From positions 24,610 to 88,609 of the forward strand of contig JANXYH010000017.1 in the NCBI GenBank assembly GCA_025350145.1: a stretch of DNA of 64,000 nt, read 5' to 3'. The notes under the pieces were generated by a model. That model had not been told where the DNA came from and did not search any database. It saw only the letters and a program-made list of their open reading frames with translations. This document shows, in pieces, positions 27,368 to 38,694 of this stretch. Made by a program: the position numbers and the translations under genes. This DNA is from Burkholderiales bacterium. Lineage in GTDB: Bacteria > Pseudomonadota > Gammaproteobacteria > Burkholderiales > Burkholderiaceae_C. Every line of letters starts with the position of its first letter. The stretch's first letter is position 1.

Positions 27368-30300
27368 ATGAAACGCATGCTGATCAATGCCACGCAGCCG
27401 GAAGAGCGGCGCCTGGCGATCGTCGATGGCCAGAAGCTGCTCGACTTCGAGACCGAGATCGAGGGGCGCGAGCAGCGCAAAGGCAACATCTACAAGGCCG
27501 TGGTGACCCGGGTCGAGCCCTCGCTCGAGGCCTGTTTCATCGACTACGGCGAGGACCGCCACGGTTTCCTGCCGTTCAAGGAAATCTCGCGCACCTACTT
27601 CCGCGACGGTGTCGACGTCAAGAACGCGTCGATCAAGGAGGCGATCCGCGAAGGCCAGGAGCTGCTGGTCCAGGTCGAGAAGGAAGAGCGCGGCAACAAG
27701 GGCGCGGCGCTGACCACCTTCGTCAGCCTGGCCGGGCGCTGCCTGGTGCTGATGCCCAACAACCCGCGCGGCGGTGGCGTCAGCCGCCGGATCGAGGGCG
27801 AGGACCGCGAGGAACTGAAGGAAAACCTCGACCAGCTCGACTACCCCAAGGGCATGAGCCTGATCGCCCGCACCGCCGGCATCGGCCGCAGCGCCGCCGA
27901 GCTGCAATGGGACCTGAACTACATGCTCAAGCTCTGGAGCGCGATCGACGACGCCTCCAAGGCCGGCAAGGGTGCGTTCCTGATCTACCAGGAATCGAGC
28001 CTGGTGATCCGCGCCATCCGCGACTACTTCAGCTCGGACATCGGCGAGATCCTGATCGACACCGACGACATCTTCGAACAGGCCCAGCAGTTCATGAACC
28101 ATGTGATGCCGGACCTGGCATCGCGGGTCAAGCGCTACCGCGACGACGCGGCGCTGTTCAGCCGCTTCCAGATCGAGCACCAGATCGAGACCGCCTTCAG
28201 CCGCACCGTCAACCTGCCGGCCGGCGGGGCGATCGTGATCGACCACACCGAGGCGCTGGTCTCGGTCGACGTCAACTCGGCCCGCGCCACCCGGGGCGGC
28301 GACATCGAAGAGACCGCCACCCGCACCAATCTGGAGGCGGCCGACGAGATCGCCCGGCAGATGCGCCTGCGCGACCTGGGCGGCCTGATCGTGGTCGACT
28401 TCATCGACATGGAGGAGAGCAAGAACCGGCGCGAGGTCGAGCAGCGGCTGCGCGACGCGATGCGCCAGGACCGCGCTCGGGTGCAGTTCAGCTCGATCAG
28501 CAAGTTCGGCCTGCTTGAGTTGAGCCGCCAGCGCCTGCGCCCGGCGCTGTCCGAGGGCAACCACATCACCTGCCCGCGCTGCAACGGCACCGGCCACATC
28601 CGCGACACCGAATCGAGCGCGCTGCAGATCCTGCGCATCATTCAGGAAGAGTCGATGAAGGACAACACCGCCGCCGTGCATGTGCAGGTGCCGGTGGAGG
28701 TGGTCAGCTTCTTGCTCAACGAGAAGCGCACCGAGATCACCAAGATCGAGCTCAAGCAGCGCATCACCGTGCTGCTGGTGCCCAACCGCCACCTCGAAAC
28801 GCCCAACTACAAGCTCGAGCGGCTGCGCCACGACGACCCCCGGCTGGAGAACCTGCAGGCCAGCTACACCATGATCGAGGAGCCCGAGGACGAGGTCGCG
28901 ATCAGCCGGCGCAAGACCGCCGAGGAGCGCGGCAGGGTCAAACAGGAGCCGGTGATCAAAGGCGTGCTGCCCGACCGGCCGGCGCCTGCGCCCACGCCCG
29001 CGCCGGTCAAGGTCGTGGCCGAACCGGTGGTGGCCGCTGCCGCACCGGTGGCGCCGCCGGCACCCGCCTGGGTGGCACCGGCGCCAGCCGCCGGCAAGGG
29101 CTTCTTCGGCTGGCTGCGCGGCTTGTTTGGCGCCGATGCCACACCCGCAGCGACGCCGGCCGTTCTGGCAAAGGCCAGCGTTGAGCCGCCGGCCGCAGCC
29201 GCAGCCCAGCCTGCAGCGCGAGATGGTCGCAATGACGGTCGTGGGGATGGTCGCAGTGACGGCCGCAGTGACGGCCGCAATGATGGCCGCCGCGGTGAGC
29301 GCGGCAACCGCAATGACCGGGGAGACCGCGGTGGCCGCGGCCGCGACGCGCGGCCCGGCGAAGTTCGACCGGAAGCCCGTGGCGACGGCCGCAGCGACAA
29401 CCGTACCGAGGCCCGGCCACAGGCGCGGGATGCGCGCGAGCCCAGCGAGGCGCGCGAAGGTCGCGATGGCCCGCGCCGTGACGGACGTGACGGCCGCGAT
29501 GGCCGTGGCCGCCGCACCGAGCGCCCGGCCGACGAGCAGCGGCCGCTGAGTGCCGCAGCGCAGGCTGACGAAGCCCTGCGGGCCGATGCCGGTTTGGCTG
29601 CGGGTGCGGTTGGCGTTGCAGGCGCGGCTGGCGCGGTCGACGTCACTTCACTGACGCCAGGTCCAGTCAGCGCTGAGACAAAAACTGAAGGCAGCGATCC
29701 GGCCGGTGAAGAGCAGCGCCGCCGCCGCCGCCGGGGTGGCCGGGGTGGCCGAGGTGGCCGCGACGATGCGGCCGAGAGTGCTGAAAGTGTCGAGAGCACC
29801 GATGGCGGCGAACAATCGACCAGCGCCGAGGCGCCAGAGCTTGCCGACGGCGACGCTGCCAGCCCGGTCGCCGAGGCTGGGGCCAATGGCGACGCCGAGA
29901 CCGGCCGCCGGCCACGCCGGGATCGCCCGCGCCGTGAGCGTCAGCCGCAGGTGGCTGAGGCTGAGCAGGCGCCGGCCATGGCCGACGATGCTGCCGCGCT
30001 GGAGTCAGCGCCCGCCGTTCCCGCCGTCGATGCCGAGTCGTCGCCGCCGCTTGCCGCCGCTTCGACCGAGCCGCCTGCCGTGCACCTGACTTCGGCCGTA
30101 GCCGAGGCGGAACCGGCCGAACCGCTGCCGCCGCCCGCCGTGGCCGCCGCCGCGTCGGTGGCGCCTGCTGCCGAGGCCGACCCCAGCCCGGCCATGGCCG
30201 TCGCCCAGGCCTACGCCCTGCCCTTGGCCGCGCTGCAGCGTCTGGCCGAGGATTCAGGTCTGCAGTGGGTCAACTCCGATGCCGACAAGATCAGCGCGGC

Positions 30301-30472
30301 GCAGGCGGTGATCGCCAACACCCCGCAGCCTATCCACCTGCCACGGCAACGCAAGCCGCTGTCGGTGCTGGACGAGGGCCCGCTGGTGTTGGTTGAGACC
30401 CGGCGCGACCTGGCGGGACTGAAGCTGCCGTTCGAGCAGGACGAACCGGCAGCGGCAAGCGCCCCGGCCTGA
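27368..30472 (+). CDS. rne: Ribonuclease E
   Basis: Endoribonuclease of 1034 aa, core of the RNA degradosome. The catalytic half has an S1 domain (from about residue 37), the magnesium-binding Asp301 ([15 protein letters not shown]) and Asp344 (VVDFIDM), and the zinc-link CPRCNGTG with Cys402 and Cys405. After about residue 520 it becomes disordered: Pro/Ala linkers, an arginine-rich DGR/RGG tract (about 620-720), and an Ala/Glu/Pro tail. The tail ends with a conserved-looking block ([20 protein letters not shown]). The ATG at 27368 has GGAG upstream. Partner-binding sites cannot be read directly. Confidence 0.96.
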   Translation: MKRMLINATQPEERRLAIVDGQKLLDFETEIEGREQRKGNIYKAVVTRVEPSLEACFIDYGEDRHGFLPFKEISRTYFRDGVDVKNASIKEAIREGQELLVQVEKEERGNKGAALTTFVSLAGRCLVLMPNNPRGGGVSRRIEGEDREELKENLDQLDYPKGMSLIARTAGIGRSAAELQWDLNYMLKLWSAIDDASKAGKGAFLIYQESSLVIRAIRDYFSSDIGEILIDTDDIFEQAQQFMNHVMPDLASRVKRYRDDAALFSRFQIEHQIETAFSRTVNLPAGGAIVIDHTEALVSVDVNSARATRGGDIEETATRTNLEAADEIARQMRLRDLGGLIVVDFIDMEESKNRREVEQRLRDAMRQDRARVQFSSISKFGLLELSRQRLRPALSEGNHITCPRCNGTGHIRDTESSALQILRIIQEESMKDNTAAVHVQVPVEVVSFLLNEKRTEITKIELKQRITVLLVPNRHLETPNYKLERLRHDDPRLENLQASYTMIEEPEDEVAISRRKTAEERGRVKQEPVIKGVLPDRPAPAPTPAPVKVVAEPVVAAAAPVAPPAPAWVAPAPAAGKGFFGWLRGLFGADATPAATPAVLAKASVEPPAAAAAQPAARDGRNDGRGDGRSDGRSDGRNDGRRGERGNRNDRGDRGGRGRDARPGEVRPEARGDGRSDNRTEARPQARDAREPSEAREGRDGPRRDGRDGRDGRGRRTERPADEQRPLSAAAQADEALRADAGLAAGAVGVAGAAGAVDVTSLTPGPVSAETKTEGSDPAGEEQRRRRRRGGRGGRGGRDDAAESAESVESTDGGEQSTSAEAPELADGDAASPVAEAGANGDAETGRRPRRDRPRRERQPQVAEAEQAPAMADDAAALESAPAVPAVDAESSPPLAAASTEPPAVHLTSAVAEAEPAEPLPPPAVAAAASVAPAAEADPSPAMAVAQAYALPLAALQRLAEDSGLQWVNSDADKISAAQAVIANTPQPIHLPRQRKPLSVLDEGPLVLVETRRDLAGLKLPFEQDEPAAASAPA

Positions 30473-30521
30473 GCGATCTTGGCGCCGGCACCGGGCCCCG
30501 CCCGCTGTGCCGTGCGCCGGC

Positions 30522-31604
30522 TCAGGCCAGCAGCGCCAAGGCGTGCTGGTAGGCGCCGTGGTGCATCAACTCGTCCCAGGGCAGCGGCGGGGTCAGCGGC
30601 AGCAGGCTGAGGCGGCGGTTTTCGCTGTCTGCGTCGGGCTGCCAGCGGCCATCGGCGGCGGCCTGGACCAAGCCGTCCAGCAATGCATCGACCGGCTCGC
30701 CGCCGCCTTGCAACGTCTGGTTGCACAGCAGCACCATGTCACAGCCGGCGGTCAAAGCGGCAATCGCCGCCGGCAATGCGCCGCCGTCGACCTTGGCGCC
30801 CTCCATGCTCAGGTCGTCGCTGAAGATCGCACCCTGAAAACCCAGGTCGCCGCGCAGGATCTGGCGCAACCAGCGGGCCGAGAAGCCGGCCGGCTGGCTG
30901 TCGACCTCGGGGTACAGCACATGCGCCGGCATCACCGCGTCCAGGCTGGTGCTGAGCCAGGCGTAGGGGCTGGCGTCGTCGCCGAGCAATTCCGCCAGGC
31001 CGCGCCCGTCCACCGGCAGCGCCAAATGGCTGTCGGCACTGACTTTGCCGTGGCCGGGAAAGTGCTTGCCGCAGTTGGCCATGCCGGCCCGCAGCAGGCC
31101 GTGCATCAAGCTCTTGGCCAGCATCGTCGCGACCCGCGCGTCACGGTGAAAGGCGCGGTCGCCGATCACCGTCGAGGGGCCATGGTCCAGGTCCAGCACC
31201 GGCGTGAAGCTCAGGTCCACACCGCAGGCGCGCAACTCGCTGGCGAGCACGAAGCCGGTCGCGGTGGCGACGTCGGTGGCGCGCAGGGCGTCGCCCATCC
31301 ACAGCTCGCCCAGGGTGCGCATGCTCGCCAGCGGGGTGAAGCCGTCGCTGCGAAAACGCTGGACCCTGCCGCCCTCGTGGTCGACGCAGATCAGCAGGTC
31401 GGGCCGCAGCGCCTTGATCTCGGCGCACAGCGCGGTGAGCTGGGCGCGGCTCTGCCAATTGCGGGCGAACAGGATCAGGCCGCCGGTCAAGGGGTGGGCC
31501 AGGCGGCGCCGGTCGGCGCGGTTGAGCGCGGTCCCGGCGATGTCCAGCACAACAGCGGCATGGCCGAGGCTGGCCAGGGGCTTGGATTTCTTGGCTTTGC
31601 TCAC
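30522..31604 (-). CDS. nagZ: Beta-N-acetylhexosaminidase NagZ
   Basis: Cytoplasmic GH3 glucosaminidase of 360 aa that releases GlcNAc from anhydro-muropeptides during cell-wall recycling. Seen: [30 protein letters not shown] with the catalytic His/Asp loop, and [16 protein letters not shown] with the nucleophile Asp. The GTG at 31604 overlaps the acpS stop (GTGA). It is the last gene of the long minus-strand block and converges with rne across 49 bases. Confidence 0.95.
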   Translation of the reverse strand: MSKAKKSKPLASLGHAAVVLDIAGTALNRADRRRLAHPLTGGLILFARNWQSRAQLTALCAEIKALRPDLLICVDHEGGRVQRFRSDGFTPLASMRTLGELWMGDALRATDVATATGFVLASELRACGVDLSFTPVLDLDHGPSTVIGDRAFHRDARVATMLAKSLMHGLLRAGMANCGKHFPGHGKVSADSHLALPVDGRGLAELLGDDASPYAWLSTSLDAVMPAHVLYPEVDSQPAGFSARWLRQILRGDLGFQGAIFSDDLSMEGAKVDGGALPAAIAALTAGCDMVLLCNQTLQGGGEPVDALLDGLVQAAADGRWQPDADSENRRLSLLPLTPPLPWDELMHHGAYQHALALLA

Positions 31605-31999
31605 GCGGCGCCTTTCTCGACCACCACGAAGGCGGCGGCGTATTCGGATTCGTCGGTCAGTGTGACATGGGCACTCAGGCTGCGGCTGGCAAACCACTCG
31701 GCCAGCGCGCCGTGCAGGCGGATCTGCGGCGCGCCACTGGCCAGGTTCAAGGTCTCGCAGGCGCGCCAGCTCATGGGCATGTGCATGCCCAGGCCAATCG
31801 CCTTGGAAAACGCCTCCTTGACCGAAAAGCGCGTTGCCAGATAGGCCAGGCCGCGGGCCTCGACCCGGGCCATGCGGTTGCGGTAGACCAGCAGTTCGGA
31901 CGGGCCCAGCACCTTTTCGGCGAAGCGCTCGCCGCGCCGCGCCAAGGTCGCGCGCATGCGCCGGATGTCGCAGATGTCGGTGCCTATGCCGTAGATCAT
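31601..31999 (-). CDS. acpS: Holo-[acyl-carrier-protein] synthase
   Basis: 4'-phosphopantetheinyl transferase of 132 aa that activates ACP. Signature [15 protein letters not shown] with the Mg-binding Asp, and [16 protein letters not shown] with the catalytic Glu. Length is typical. ATGA overlap with pdxJ upstream and GTGA overlap with nagZ downstream. Its target acpP is in the same gene block, 11 kb upstream. Confidence 0.96.
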   Translation of the reverse strand: MIYGIGTDICDIRRMRATLARRGERFAEKVLGPSELLVYRNRMARVEARGLAYLATRFSVKEAFSKAIGLGMHMPMSWRACETLNLASGAPQIRLHGALAEWFASRSLSAHVTLTDESEYAAAFVVVEKGAA

Positions 32000-32787
32000 C
32001 TGCCGCCCGCCGAGCCCAGGCTGGCGTGGATGCAGCGCTGGTAGGCGCGGACCGTCTCGGCCAGGCCGAGTTCGAGCGCGTCGGCGATCAGGGCGTGGCC
32101 GATCGAGACCTCCAGCACCTCGGGCACGGCGCGCAGGAAATCTGCCAGGTTGCGGCGGTTCAGGTCATGGCCGGCGTTGACGCCCAGCCCATGCGCCTGC
32201 GCCGCCGCCGCCGCCGCCGCATAGCGCTGCAGCAGTTGCGACTGGCGCGGCGTGGCGTGGGCGCTGGCGTAGGCCTCGGTATAGAGCTCGACACGCTCGG
32301 CGCCGGTCTCGGCGGCATGCGCCATGGCCTCGGGGTCGGGGTCCATGAACAGGCTGACGCGCACCCCCAGGGCCTGCGCCTGCTGCACCAGCGGCCTCAG
32401 CCGCGCCAGATCGGCGGGCAACTGCCAGCCATGGTCAGAGGTGAGCTGGTCCTCGCTGTCGGGCACGAAGGTGCATTGCGCCGGCTTGAACTCGTGCACG
32501 AAGGCCATCAGGTTCTGCGTCGGGTTGCCCTCGATGTTGTATTCGGCACCGGGGAAATCCTGAAGCAACTGCGCCAGCAGGCCGACATCGTCGGCGCGAA
32601 CATGCCGGCCATCGGGCCGGGGGTGGACCGTGATGCCGTCGGCGCCGGCCTGCAGCGCCAGGCGCGCCAGCCCGACCAGGTCAGGGATAGGCAGGTGGCG
32701 GGCGTTGCGCAACAAGGCGATCTTGTTGACATTGACCGACAGCGCGGTGCGGCCGGCAGACAGGGATGACAGGACGAGCGGGTTCAT
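31996..32787 (-). CDS. pdxJ: Pyridoxine 5'-phosphate synthase
   Basis: TIM-barrel enzyme of 263 aa that joins 3-amino-1-hydroxyacetone phosphate and deoxyxylulose 5-phosphate in vitamin B6 synthesis. Motifs [36 protein letters not shown] and [15 protein letters not shown] are present, as is the C-terminal [16 protein letters not shown]. It begins ten bases after recO and overlaps acpS (ATGA). The recO-pdxJ-acpS order is conserved in many proteobacteria. Confidence 0.96.
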   Translation of the reverse strand: MNPLVLSSLSAGRTALSVNVNKIALLRNARHLPIPDLVGLARLALQAGADGITVHPRPDGRHVRADDVGLLAQLLQDFPGAEYNIEGNPTQNLMAFVHEFKPAQCTFVPDSEDQLTSDHGWQLPADLARLRPLVQQAQALGVRVSLFMDPDPEAMAHAAETGAERVELYTEAYASAHATPRQSQLLQRYAAAAAAAQAHGLGVNAGHDLNRRNLADFLRAVPEVLEVSIGHALIADALELGLAETVRAYQRCIHASLGSAGGR

Positions 32788-32797
32788 TCGCCGATTC

Positions 32798-33619
32798 TCA
32801 GGCCAGCGCCGCGTCGGCCGCCGGTGGCCCCAGCAAACGGCGCAGGGCGCGCTGGGTCTGGCGGCTGCGCAACGGCAGGTTGCCGAGCTGGTGGTCGAGC
32901 AGCGGCCGGAGTTGGCTGCGCAGCGCCGGCAGCGCTGGCAGACAGGCCTGGCGCAGCAGCGCCGGCAGGCCGGCGTCCAGCCCGGCCTGGAGCGCCAGGC
33001 ACTGCGCGCCGGTCAGCGCCGTCGGGTCGTCGGGGCGTTCGAGCGGCACCAGGCCCAGTTCGGCGCGGATCTGGTAACCCCGCTCGGGCCGCAGCGGCGT
33101 CTGGGTCAAGGTGTTGAGGCTCAGATCGGGGAGCACCCCGGTCTCGCGCAGCAGCAGCAGTTCAAAGGCGCGCAGCGCTGCCTCCTCGGCGCCGGGCAGG
33201 GCAGCCCCACCCAGGCCAGCCAAGGCCGCCAGGGTGTCGGCGTAGGCGTCGAACAATCGCTCATGCGGGTCTTGCCGGGCCAACAGCCTGAGCAGCAGTT
33301 CATTGAGGTAGTAACCGGTCAGCAGCAGGCCGGCCGGCAGCAGCGGCAACCCGCCCATGAACTCGGCCGAGCGCAGCGTCATGATCTCAGCGCGGTCTTG
33401 GCCGTCGGCAGACCCACGCGGCCGATGGAGCACGACGCCCAGGCGCTGGAACGGCAGCAGCACGGCGCGAAGCTGCGAATACGGCCGTTTGGCGCCCTTG
33501 GCAACCACCGCGATCCGGCCTGCGTCGCGGCAGAACAAGTCCAGGATCAAACTGGTCTCGCTCCAGTCCCATTGGTGCAGCACAAAGGCCGGGCTGGGCG
33601 CGCTGACCCGCTTGGTCAT
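32798..33619 (-). CDS. recO: DNA repair protein RecO
   Basis: Recombination mediator of 273 aa of the RecFOR pathway. N-terminal OB fold: PAFVLHQWDWSETSLILDLF and GRIAVVAKGAKRPYSQLRAV, then the helical domain with AGLLLTGYYLNELLLRLLA. The zinc-binding cysteines of some RecO proteins are absent, as in many proteobacteria. The ATG at 33619 is the family start; it lies five bases after era. Confidence 0.94.
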   Translation of the reverse strand: MTKRVSAPSPAFVLHQWDWSETSLILDLFCRDAGRIAVVAKGAKRPYSQLRAVLLPFQRLGVVLHRPRGSADGQDRAEIMTLRSAEFMGGLPLLPAGLLLTGYYLNELLLRLLARQDPHERLFDAYADTLAALAGLGGAALPGAEEAALRAFELLLLRETGVLPDLSLNTLTQTPLRPERGYQIRAELGLVPLERPDDPTALTGAQCLALQAGLDAGLPALLRQACLPALPALRSQLRPLLDHQLGNLPLRSRQTQRALRRLLGPPAADAALA

Positions 33620-33624
33620 GGCAC

Positions 33625-34539
33625 CTACTCGTAGCCGTAGGAGCGCAGGTGCGCCTCGCTGTCGGCCCAGCCCGAGCGCACCTTGACCCACAACTCCAGG
33701 AAGACCTTGCCCTCGACCAGACGCTCCAGGTCTTGGCGTGCCTCGGAGCCGATGCGCTTCAGGCGTTCGCCGCCCTCGCCGATGACCATGCCCTTGTGGG
33801 CCTCGCGCTCGACGATGATGGTCGCCGCAATCCGACGCAGCGCACCGTCAATTTCGAACTTGTCGATCACCACCGTGGCGCTGTAGGGCAACTCGTCGCC
33901 AGTCAGGCGGAACAACTTCTCGCGGATCAATTCGGCCGCCAGAAAGCGCTCGCTGCGGTCGGTCAGCGCGTCCTGCTCATGCAACCAGGGCTGCTGCGGC
34001 AGGTACGGCTCGATGATGCGGAACAGGCGTTCGACGTCGGCCGGCGCGGTTGCCGACATCGGCACGAACTCTGCGAACGGGTGGCGCTGCTGCATCGATT
34101 GCAGCCAGGGCATCAGCTCGGCACGGCGGGCCACCGCGTCCAACTTGTTGGCCAAGAGGACGGTCGGCATGTCCGGCGGCAGCAGCGCCAGCACCTTGGC
34201 GTCGTCGTCGCTGAAACGCCCGGCCTCGACCATGAACATCACCAGGTCGACATCGCCGATGACGCTGGTGACGGTGCGGTTGAGGTTGCGGTTCAGGGCT
34301 GTCCGGCCACGTACTTCGCGGGTTTGAAAACCCGGCGTGTCGACAAACACGAACTGGCTGGCGCCGAGCGTGCGCACCCCGGTGATGCGGTGCCGGGTGG
34401 TCTGCGCCTTGCGCGAGGTGATGCTGATCTTCTGCCCGACCAGGGCATTGAGCAGGGTTGATTTGCCGACATTGGGCCGGCCAACGATGGCGATCAGGCC
34501 ACAGCGGGTGGGCGACGAGGGGTCTGAATCGGTGGCCAT
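33625..34539 (-). CDS. era: GTPase Era
   Basis: Essential GTPase of 304 aa that helps 30S assembly. G1 [17 protein letters not shown]2/G3 TRHRITGVR and FVDTPGFQ, and G4 LLANKLDAV occupy the N-terminal half. The C-terminal KH domain has [19 protein letters not shown] and [14 protein letters not shown] for 16S rRNA binding. The ATG at 34539 follows rnc by 20 bases; a long open frame upstream is rejected because it lies inside rnc. Confidence 0.97.
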   Translation of the reverse strand: MATDSDPSSPTRCGLIAIVGRPNVGKSTLLNALVGQKISITSRKAQTTRHRITGVRTLGASQFVFVDTPGFQTREVRGRTALNRNLNRTVTSVIGDVDLVMFMVEAGRFSDDDAKVLALLPPDMPTVLLANKLDAVARRAELMPWLQSMQQRHPFAEFVPMSATAPADVERLFRIIEPYLPQQPWLHEQDALTDRSERFLAAELIREKLFRLTGDELPYSATVVIDKFEIDGALRRIAATIIVEREAHKGMVIGEGGERLKRIGSEARQDLERLVEGKVFLELWVKVRSGWADSEAHLRSYGYE

Positions 34540-34559
34540 AGCAGTTGCAGCCCAGTCGA

Positions 34560-35240
34560 TCAGCGGCCGGCGCCGGACTTCAGGCGGACCAGCATCCGCT
34601 GTGCGGCATCTTGCTCGGCGGCGCGGCGCGAACGGCCACCGCCAGCCTCGGTCAGCGCCAATGCCGGCACCGCACATTCGACCTCGAACTGCTGGGCATG
34701 GGCCTGACCATGGGTGGCGACGATGCGGTAAGCCGGCACCGCCAGCTTGCGGCCCTGCAGCAACTCCTGCAGTTCGGTCTTGGCGTCCTTGCCCCAACTG
34801 TCGGCCTGGCCGGCGGCGATGACCTCGCCGAACAGCTTGGCCACCAGCCCAGCGGCCGCGTCCATCCCGGCGTCGCAGTAGATCGCGCCCAGCACCGCCT
34901 CCAGCGCATCGGCCAGGATCGAGGCTCGCTGCGCGCCGCCGCCGCGGGCCTCGCCCTCCGACAGGCGCAGCATCTCGGGCAGGCCCAGCACCAGGGCCGC
35001 CCGGTGCAGGCTGTCCTCGCGCACCAGATGCGCACGCACCCGGGTCAGGTCGCCCTCATCGGAGCCGGCAAAGCGCTCGAACAGCAGCGACGAGACAGCC
35101 AGGTTGAGGACCGCGTCGCCCAGGAACTCCAGCCGCTCGTTGTGCTCAGCGCCAAAGCTGCGGTGGGTCAGGGCAGACAGCAGCAATTGCGGATCGGAAA
35201 AGCGGTGACCGATCCTGGACTGCAGGGCGGACAGGTCCAT
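34560..35240 (-). CDS. rnc: Ribonuclease III
   Basis: Double-strand-specific endonuclease of 226 aa. Catalytic motif [14 protein letters not shown] and second acidic patch [16 protein letters not shown] in the RNase III domain; a dsRNA-binding domain fills the C-terminus ([20 protein letters not shown] onward). It starts inside the stop of the DUF4845 gene (TGATG) and is followed by era, the standard lepB-rnc-era order. Confidence 0.97.
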   Translation of the reverse strand: MDLSALQSRIGHRFSDPQLLLSALTHRSFGAEHNERLEFLGDAVLNLAVSSLLFERFAGSDEGDLTRVRAHLVREDSLHRAALVLGLPEMLRLSEGEARGGGAQRASILADALEAVLGAIYCDAGMDAAAGLVAKLFGEVIAAGQADSWGKDAKTELQELLQGRKLAVPAYRIVATHGQAHAQQFEVECAVPALALTEAGGGRSRRAAEQDAAQRMLVRLKSGAGR

Positions 35241-35626
35241 CAGTGGCTGCGACCGTGGTACTTGATCAGCAGGTAGACCGGCCCGAGCAGCTCGATTTCT
35301 TTCTCGTAGACAAAGCTGATCACGACCTTGTCGTTCTCTTTGGTGATGTCCAGATCGCTGCCACGGACCGCCTCGCCGGAGTAGTCGACATCCTTCTGGC
35401 GATCAAAGGCCCGGCGGATATCGGCCACGGTGGCCGGCGGCGCGGCGGCGATCTTGTTGACCGCGCGCTGGATGGCATAGAACTCGAACACCGTCGGCAA
35501 GGCGCGCACCAGGACATAGCCGAGAAAGCCGACCAGCATCGCCCACAGCAGCAGGCCGATCAGGGTGAAGCCCCGCGATGATCGCGTTGGCAGTCGCTTG
35601 ACAGGTCGGACAGCGGCTGGGCTCAT
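35240..35626 (-). CDS. DUF4845 protein, single-pass membrane
   Basis: Small protein of 128 aa, common between lepB and rnc in beta- and gammaproteobacteria, function unknown. After a basic start, RGFTLIGLLLWAMLVGFLGY forms one membrane segment that resembles a type IV prepilin N-terminus with Gly in place of the usual Glu5. A periplasmic domain of about 90 residues follows (VPT/EFYAIQRAVNKIAA region onward). It may be an accessory to secretion; this is only inferred from its position. Confidence 0.85.
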   Translation of the reverse strand: MSPAAVRPVKRLPTRSSRGFTLIGLLLWAMLVGFLGYVLVRALPTVFEFYAIQRAVNKIAAAPPATVADIRRAFDRQKDVDYSGEAVRGSDLDITKENDKVVISFVYEKEIELLGPVYLLIKYHGRSH

Positions 35627-35632
35627 CGGATT

Positions 35633-36604
35633 TCAGTCAAAGGTGCCGATACGGCGCAGGTTGCTGAAGTTCATCCACACCATGAAGGCCCGGCCGACGA
35701 TGTTGCCGTCGGGCACAAAGCCCCAGTAGCGCGAATCCTGTGAATTGTCGCGGTTGTCGCCCATCACGAAGTAGTGGCCCGTCGGCACCTTGCAGCTCAC
35801 GCCTTCGGCGCTGTAGACGCATTGGTCACGGAAGTTGGCAAAGGCCTCCATCGGCCTGGCCATTGAGGGCGCGCGCGGCTCGACCAGCAGCCGGTGCGAG
35901 CCGGCCGTCAACTGCTCATCGAAGCGCTTGGCATAGCGCAGCGTGTCTTCGTCATAGAAGTCGCCGTCGGCCTTGATCGGCACCGGCGTGCCGTTGATCG
36001 AGAGCTTCTGGTTGAGGTAGGCGACGCTGTCGCCGGGCACGCCGACGACCCGCTTGATGTAGTCCACGCGCGGGTCCACCGGGTAGCGAAAGACGATCAC
36101 GTCGCCGGACTTGGGGTCATGGTTGGCGATGATCTTGGTGTTGATGACGGGCAGGCGCACGCCGTAGTGAAACTTGTTCACCAGGATCAGGTCACCGATC
36201 AGCAGCGTCGGAATCATCGAGCCTGAGGGGATCTTGAACGGCTCGAACAGGAACGAGCGCAGCAGGAACACCGCCAGGATCACCGGGAACAGGCCGGCTG
36301 TCCAATCCAGCCACCAGGGCTGGGCCAGCAGCTTGGCACGTGCGGCCTCTATGTCGCCGTCGACCTGTTGGATGCCGAGCTTTTGCAACTCGCTGCGGCG
36401 CAGGGCATCCTGAGCCTGCAGGCGCTCGGCCGCAGTACTGCGCGCCGGCGCAAAGCGGTAGCGCTCGGCAAACCAAAAGCCCATCGTGGCCAGCGTCAAC
36501 ATCAGCAGCAACAACGAGAAGTTGCCGATCCAGAAGCCCAGGAACCAGCCACCCAGGTAGACCGCTAGCAAGCCGTAGAGCACGGCGGTGAGGGCACTCA
36601 TCAT
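35633..36604 (-). CDS. lepB: Signal peptidase I
   Basis: Inner-membrane protease of 323 aa that removes signal peptides. Two N-terminal hydrophobic segments, a third before the catalytic Ser129 in KIPSGSMIPTL, and the general base Lys184 in VDYIKRVVGVPGD. The GDNRDNSQDSRYWGFV box and the last strand are complete. Its start overlaps the stop of lepA by one base (TGATG). Confidence 0.97.
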   Translation of the reverse strand: MMSALTAVLYGLLAVYLGGWFLGFWIGNFSLLLLMLTLATMGFWFAERYRFAPARSTAAERLQAQDALRRSELQKLGIQQVDGDIEAARAKLLAQPWWLDWTAGLFPVILAVFLLRSFLFEPFKIPSGSMIPTLLIGDLILVNKFHYGVRLPVINTKIIANHDPKSGDVIVFRYPVDPRVDYIKRVVGVPGDSVAYLNQKLSINGTPVPIKADGDFYDEDTLRYAKRFDEQLTAGSHRLLVEPRAPSMARPMEAFANFRDQCVYSAEGVSCKVPTGHYFVMGDNRDNSQDSRYWGFVPDGNIVGRAFMVWMNFSNLRRIGTFD

Positions 36605-38412
36605 CAGTCTTCCACCTGCAATATGGCGAGGAAGGCTTCTTGCGGCACCTCGACCGTTCCGATCTGCTTCATGCGTTTTTTGCCGGCCTTTTGCTTCTCG
36701 AGCAGCTTGCGTTTGCGGGTGATGTCACCGCCATAGCATTTTGCCAGCACGTTCTTGCGCAGGGCCTTGATGTTCTCGCGGGCAATGATGTTGGCGCCAA
36801 TGGCCGCCTGGATCGCCACGTCGTACATCTGGCGCGGGATCTGCTCGCGCATCTTCGAGGCCACGGCCCTGCCGCGGTACAGGCTCCGGGCGCGGTGGAC
36901 GATGATCGACAGCGCATCGACCCGGTCGCCGTTGATCAGCAGATCGACCTTGACCACGTCGGCGGCGCGGTACTCCTTGAACACGTAGTCCATCGAGGCA
37001 TAGCCGCGCGACACGCTCTTGAGCTTGTCGAAGAAGTCCAGCACGATCTCAGCCAGCGGCAGCTCGTAGGTCAGCATCACCTGGCGGCCGTGGTAAGCCA
37101 TGTTCAGTTGCACGCCGCGCTTCAAATTGGCCAGCGTCATCACCGGGCCGACGCTGTCCTGCGGCATGTACAGGTGGACGGTGACGATGGGCTCGCGGAT
37201 CTCGCGGATGCGCCCCAGGTCGGGCATCTTCGACGGGTTCTCGACCTGCAGCACGGTGCCGTCGTTCAACTCGACCTGGTAGACCACGCTGGGCGCGGTG
37301 GTGATCAGGTCCTGGTCGAACTCGCGCTCCAGCCGCTCCTGGACGATCTCCATGTGCAGCAGGCCGAGGAAACCACAGCGAAAGCCGAAACCCAGCGCCT
37401 GGCTGACCTCGGGCTCGTAGCGCAAGGAGCTGTCGTTGAGCTTGAGCTTCTCCAGCGCGTCGCGCAACTGGTCGTACTCGCTGGCCTCGGTCGGGTACAG
37501 GCCGGCGAAGACCTGGGGCTGGATCTCCTTGAAGCCGGGCAGCGGCTCGATCGCCGGGCCGGCATTGTTCGGCAGCTTCTTGTCCAGCGTGACCGTGTCG
37601 CCGACCTTGGCCGCCTGCAACTCCTTGATGCCGGCGATCAGAAAGCCGACCTCACCGGCCTTGAGCTGCTCGCGCGGATCGGACTTGGGCGTGAACACGC
37701 CAAGCTGCTCCAGCGGGTAGCTGGCATTGGTGGCCATCATGCGGATGCGGTCGCCCTTCCTGAACACGCCGTCCACCACCCGCACCAGCATCACCACCCC
37801 GACATAGTTGTCGAACCAACTGTCGATGATCATCGCCCGCGGCGGGCCGTCGACCTGGCCCCTGGGCGCGGGCATGCGTTGGATCACCGCCTCGAGGATG
37901 TCCTCGATCCCCAAGCCGGTCTTGGCCGAGCAGGGAATGGCATCGTCGGCATCGATGCCGATCACGTCCTCGATCTCGGCCCGGGCATTTTCCGGATCGG
38001 CCTGCGGCAGATCCATCTTGTTCAGCACCGGCACGACCTCGACATGCAACTCCAGCGCGGTGTAGCAATTGGCCACCGTCTGCGCCTCGACACCCTGGCT
38101 GGCGTCGACCACCAGCAGGGCGCCCTCGCAGGCCGACAGCGAGCGGCTGACTTCGTAGCTGAAGTCCACATGCCCTGGCGTGTCGATCAGGTTGAGGTTG
38201 TAGACCCGGCCGTCGCGGGCGGTGTAGCTCAGCGCGGCGGTCTGCGCCTTGATGGTGATGCCACGTTCGCGCTCGATGTCCATCGAGTCCAGCACCTGCG
38301 CTTCCATCTCGCGGTCGCTCAAGCCGCCGCAACGTTGGATCAGGCGATCGGCCAGGGTCGATTTGCCATGGTCAATGTGGGCAATGATCGAAAAATTTCT
38401 GATGTGATCCAT
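36604..38412 (-). CDS. lepA: Elongation factor 4 (LepA)
   Basis: Ribosome-associated GTPase of 602 aa, full length. G1 [19 protein letters not shown]3 [12 protein letters not shown], and G4 [13 protein letters not shown] are intact, and the LepA-specific C-terminal domain (IIAREN to the end) is complete. The start at 38412 matches the family N-terminus [20 protein letters not shown] terminator lies about 120 bases upstream, so lepA likely has its own promoter. Confidence 0.98.
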   Translation of the reverse strand: MDHIRNFSIIAHIDHGKSTLADRLIQRCGGLSDREMEAQVLDSMDIERERGITIKAQTAALSYTARDGRVYNLNLIDTPGHVDFSYEVSRSLSACEGALLVVDASQGVEAQTVANCYTALELHVEVVPVLNKMDLPQADPENARAEIEDVIGIDADDAIPCSAKTGLGIEDILEAVIQRMPAPRGQVDGPPRAMIIDSWFDNYVGVVMLVRVVDGVFRKGDRIRMMATNASYPLEQLGVFTPKSDPREQLKAGEVGFLIAGIKELQAAKVGDTVTLDKKLPNNAGPAIEPLPGFKEIQPQVFAGLYPTEASEYDQLRDALEKLKLNDSSLRYEPEVSQALGFGFRCGFLGLLHMEIVQERLEREFDQDLITTAPSVVYQVELNDGTVLQVENPSKMPDLGRIREIREPIVTVHLYMPQDSVGPVMTLANLKRGVQLNMAYHGRQVMLTYELPLAEIVLDFFDKLKSVSRGYASMDYVFKEYRAADVVKVDLLINGDRVDALSIIVHRARSLYRGRAVASKMREQIPRQMYDVAIQAAIGANIIARENIKALRKNVLAKCYGGDITRKRKLLEKQKAGKKRMKQIGTVEVPQEAFLAILQVED

Positions 38413-38480
38413 GGTTCAGTGCCGCGTCCAATGCAGGGCAGGCGCAACCGGGAGGAGGTTGCGACACGGGCTCGAATCGC

Positions 38481-38518
38481 GCAGCGATGCGGAGCCGGGA
38501 TGCGGAGCCGCGATGCGG
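38481..38518. repeat. 13-bp imperfect tandem repeat upstream of lepA
   Basis: Three adjacent units ending GATGCGG (GCAGCGATGCGG, AGCCGGGATGCGG, AGCCGCGATGCGG) lie between the mucD terminator and lepA. They fall within what should be the lepA promoter and leader region, and no other element can be seen there. Confidence 0.6.
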
Positions 38519-38530
38519 CCAGTCGAAGTC

Positions 38531-38562
38531 AAAAAAAAGGCACGTCCAAAGTGAGACGCGCC
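38531..38562 (-). terminator. Rho-independent terminator after mucD
   Basis: Read on the minus strand, an 8-bp stem GGCGCGTC/GACGTGCC (one G-T wobble) with an 8-base loop is followed at once by eight T residues (38531-38538). It lies 133 bases past the mucD stop and upstream of lepA, so it should end the rpoE-rseA-mucD transcript. Confidence 0.8.
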
Positions 38563-38694
38563 GTCCAACAAAATGTTTGGCAACTGCTTGTTGGGAGGTC
38601 ATTGTAGCCAAAAGCGCCCAGCCCCAGCCGGCGTCGGCAGGCAAGCCATCCACAGCTTGTCCACAGGCCGGGCCGGCCCGCCCGGCAGCGCGGT

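Noticed and set aside
38531..38606. Possible small RNA with TACAAT -10 and the mucD terminator
   Set aside because: No -35 element is present and the terminator is fully explained as the end of the mucD transcript.
38647..38666. Two DnaA-box-like sequences (CATCCACAG and TTGTCCACA)
   Set aside because: Each has mismatches to TTATNCACA, only two occur, and no dnaA/dnaN or AT-rich unwinding region is near; not an origin.
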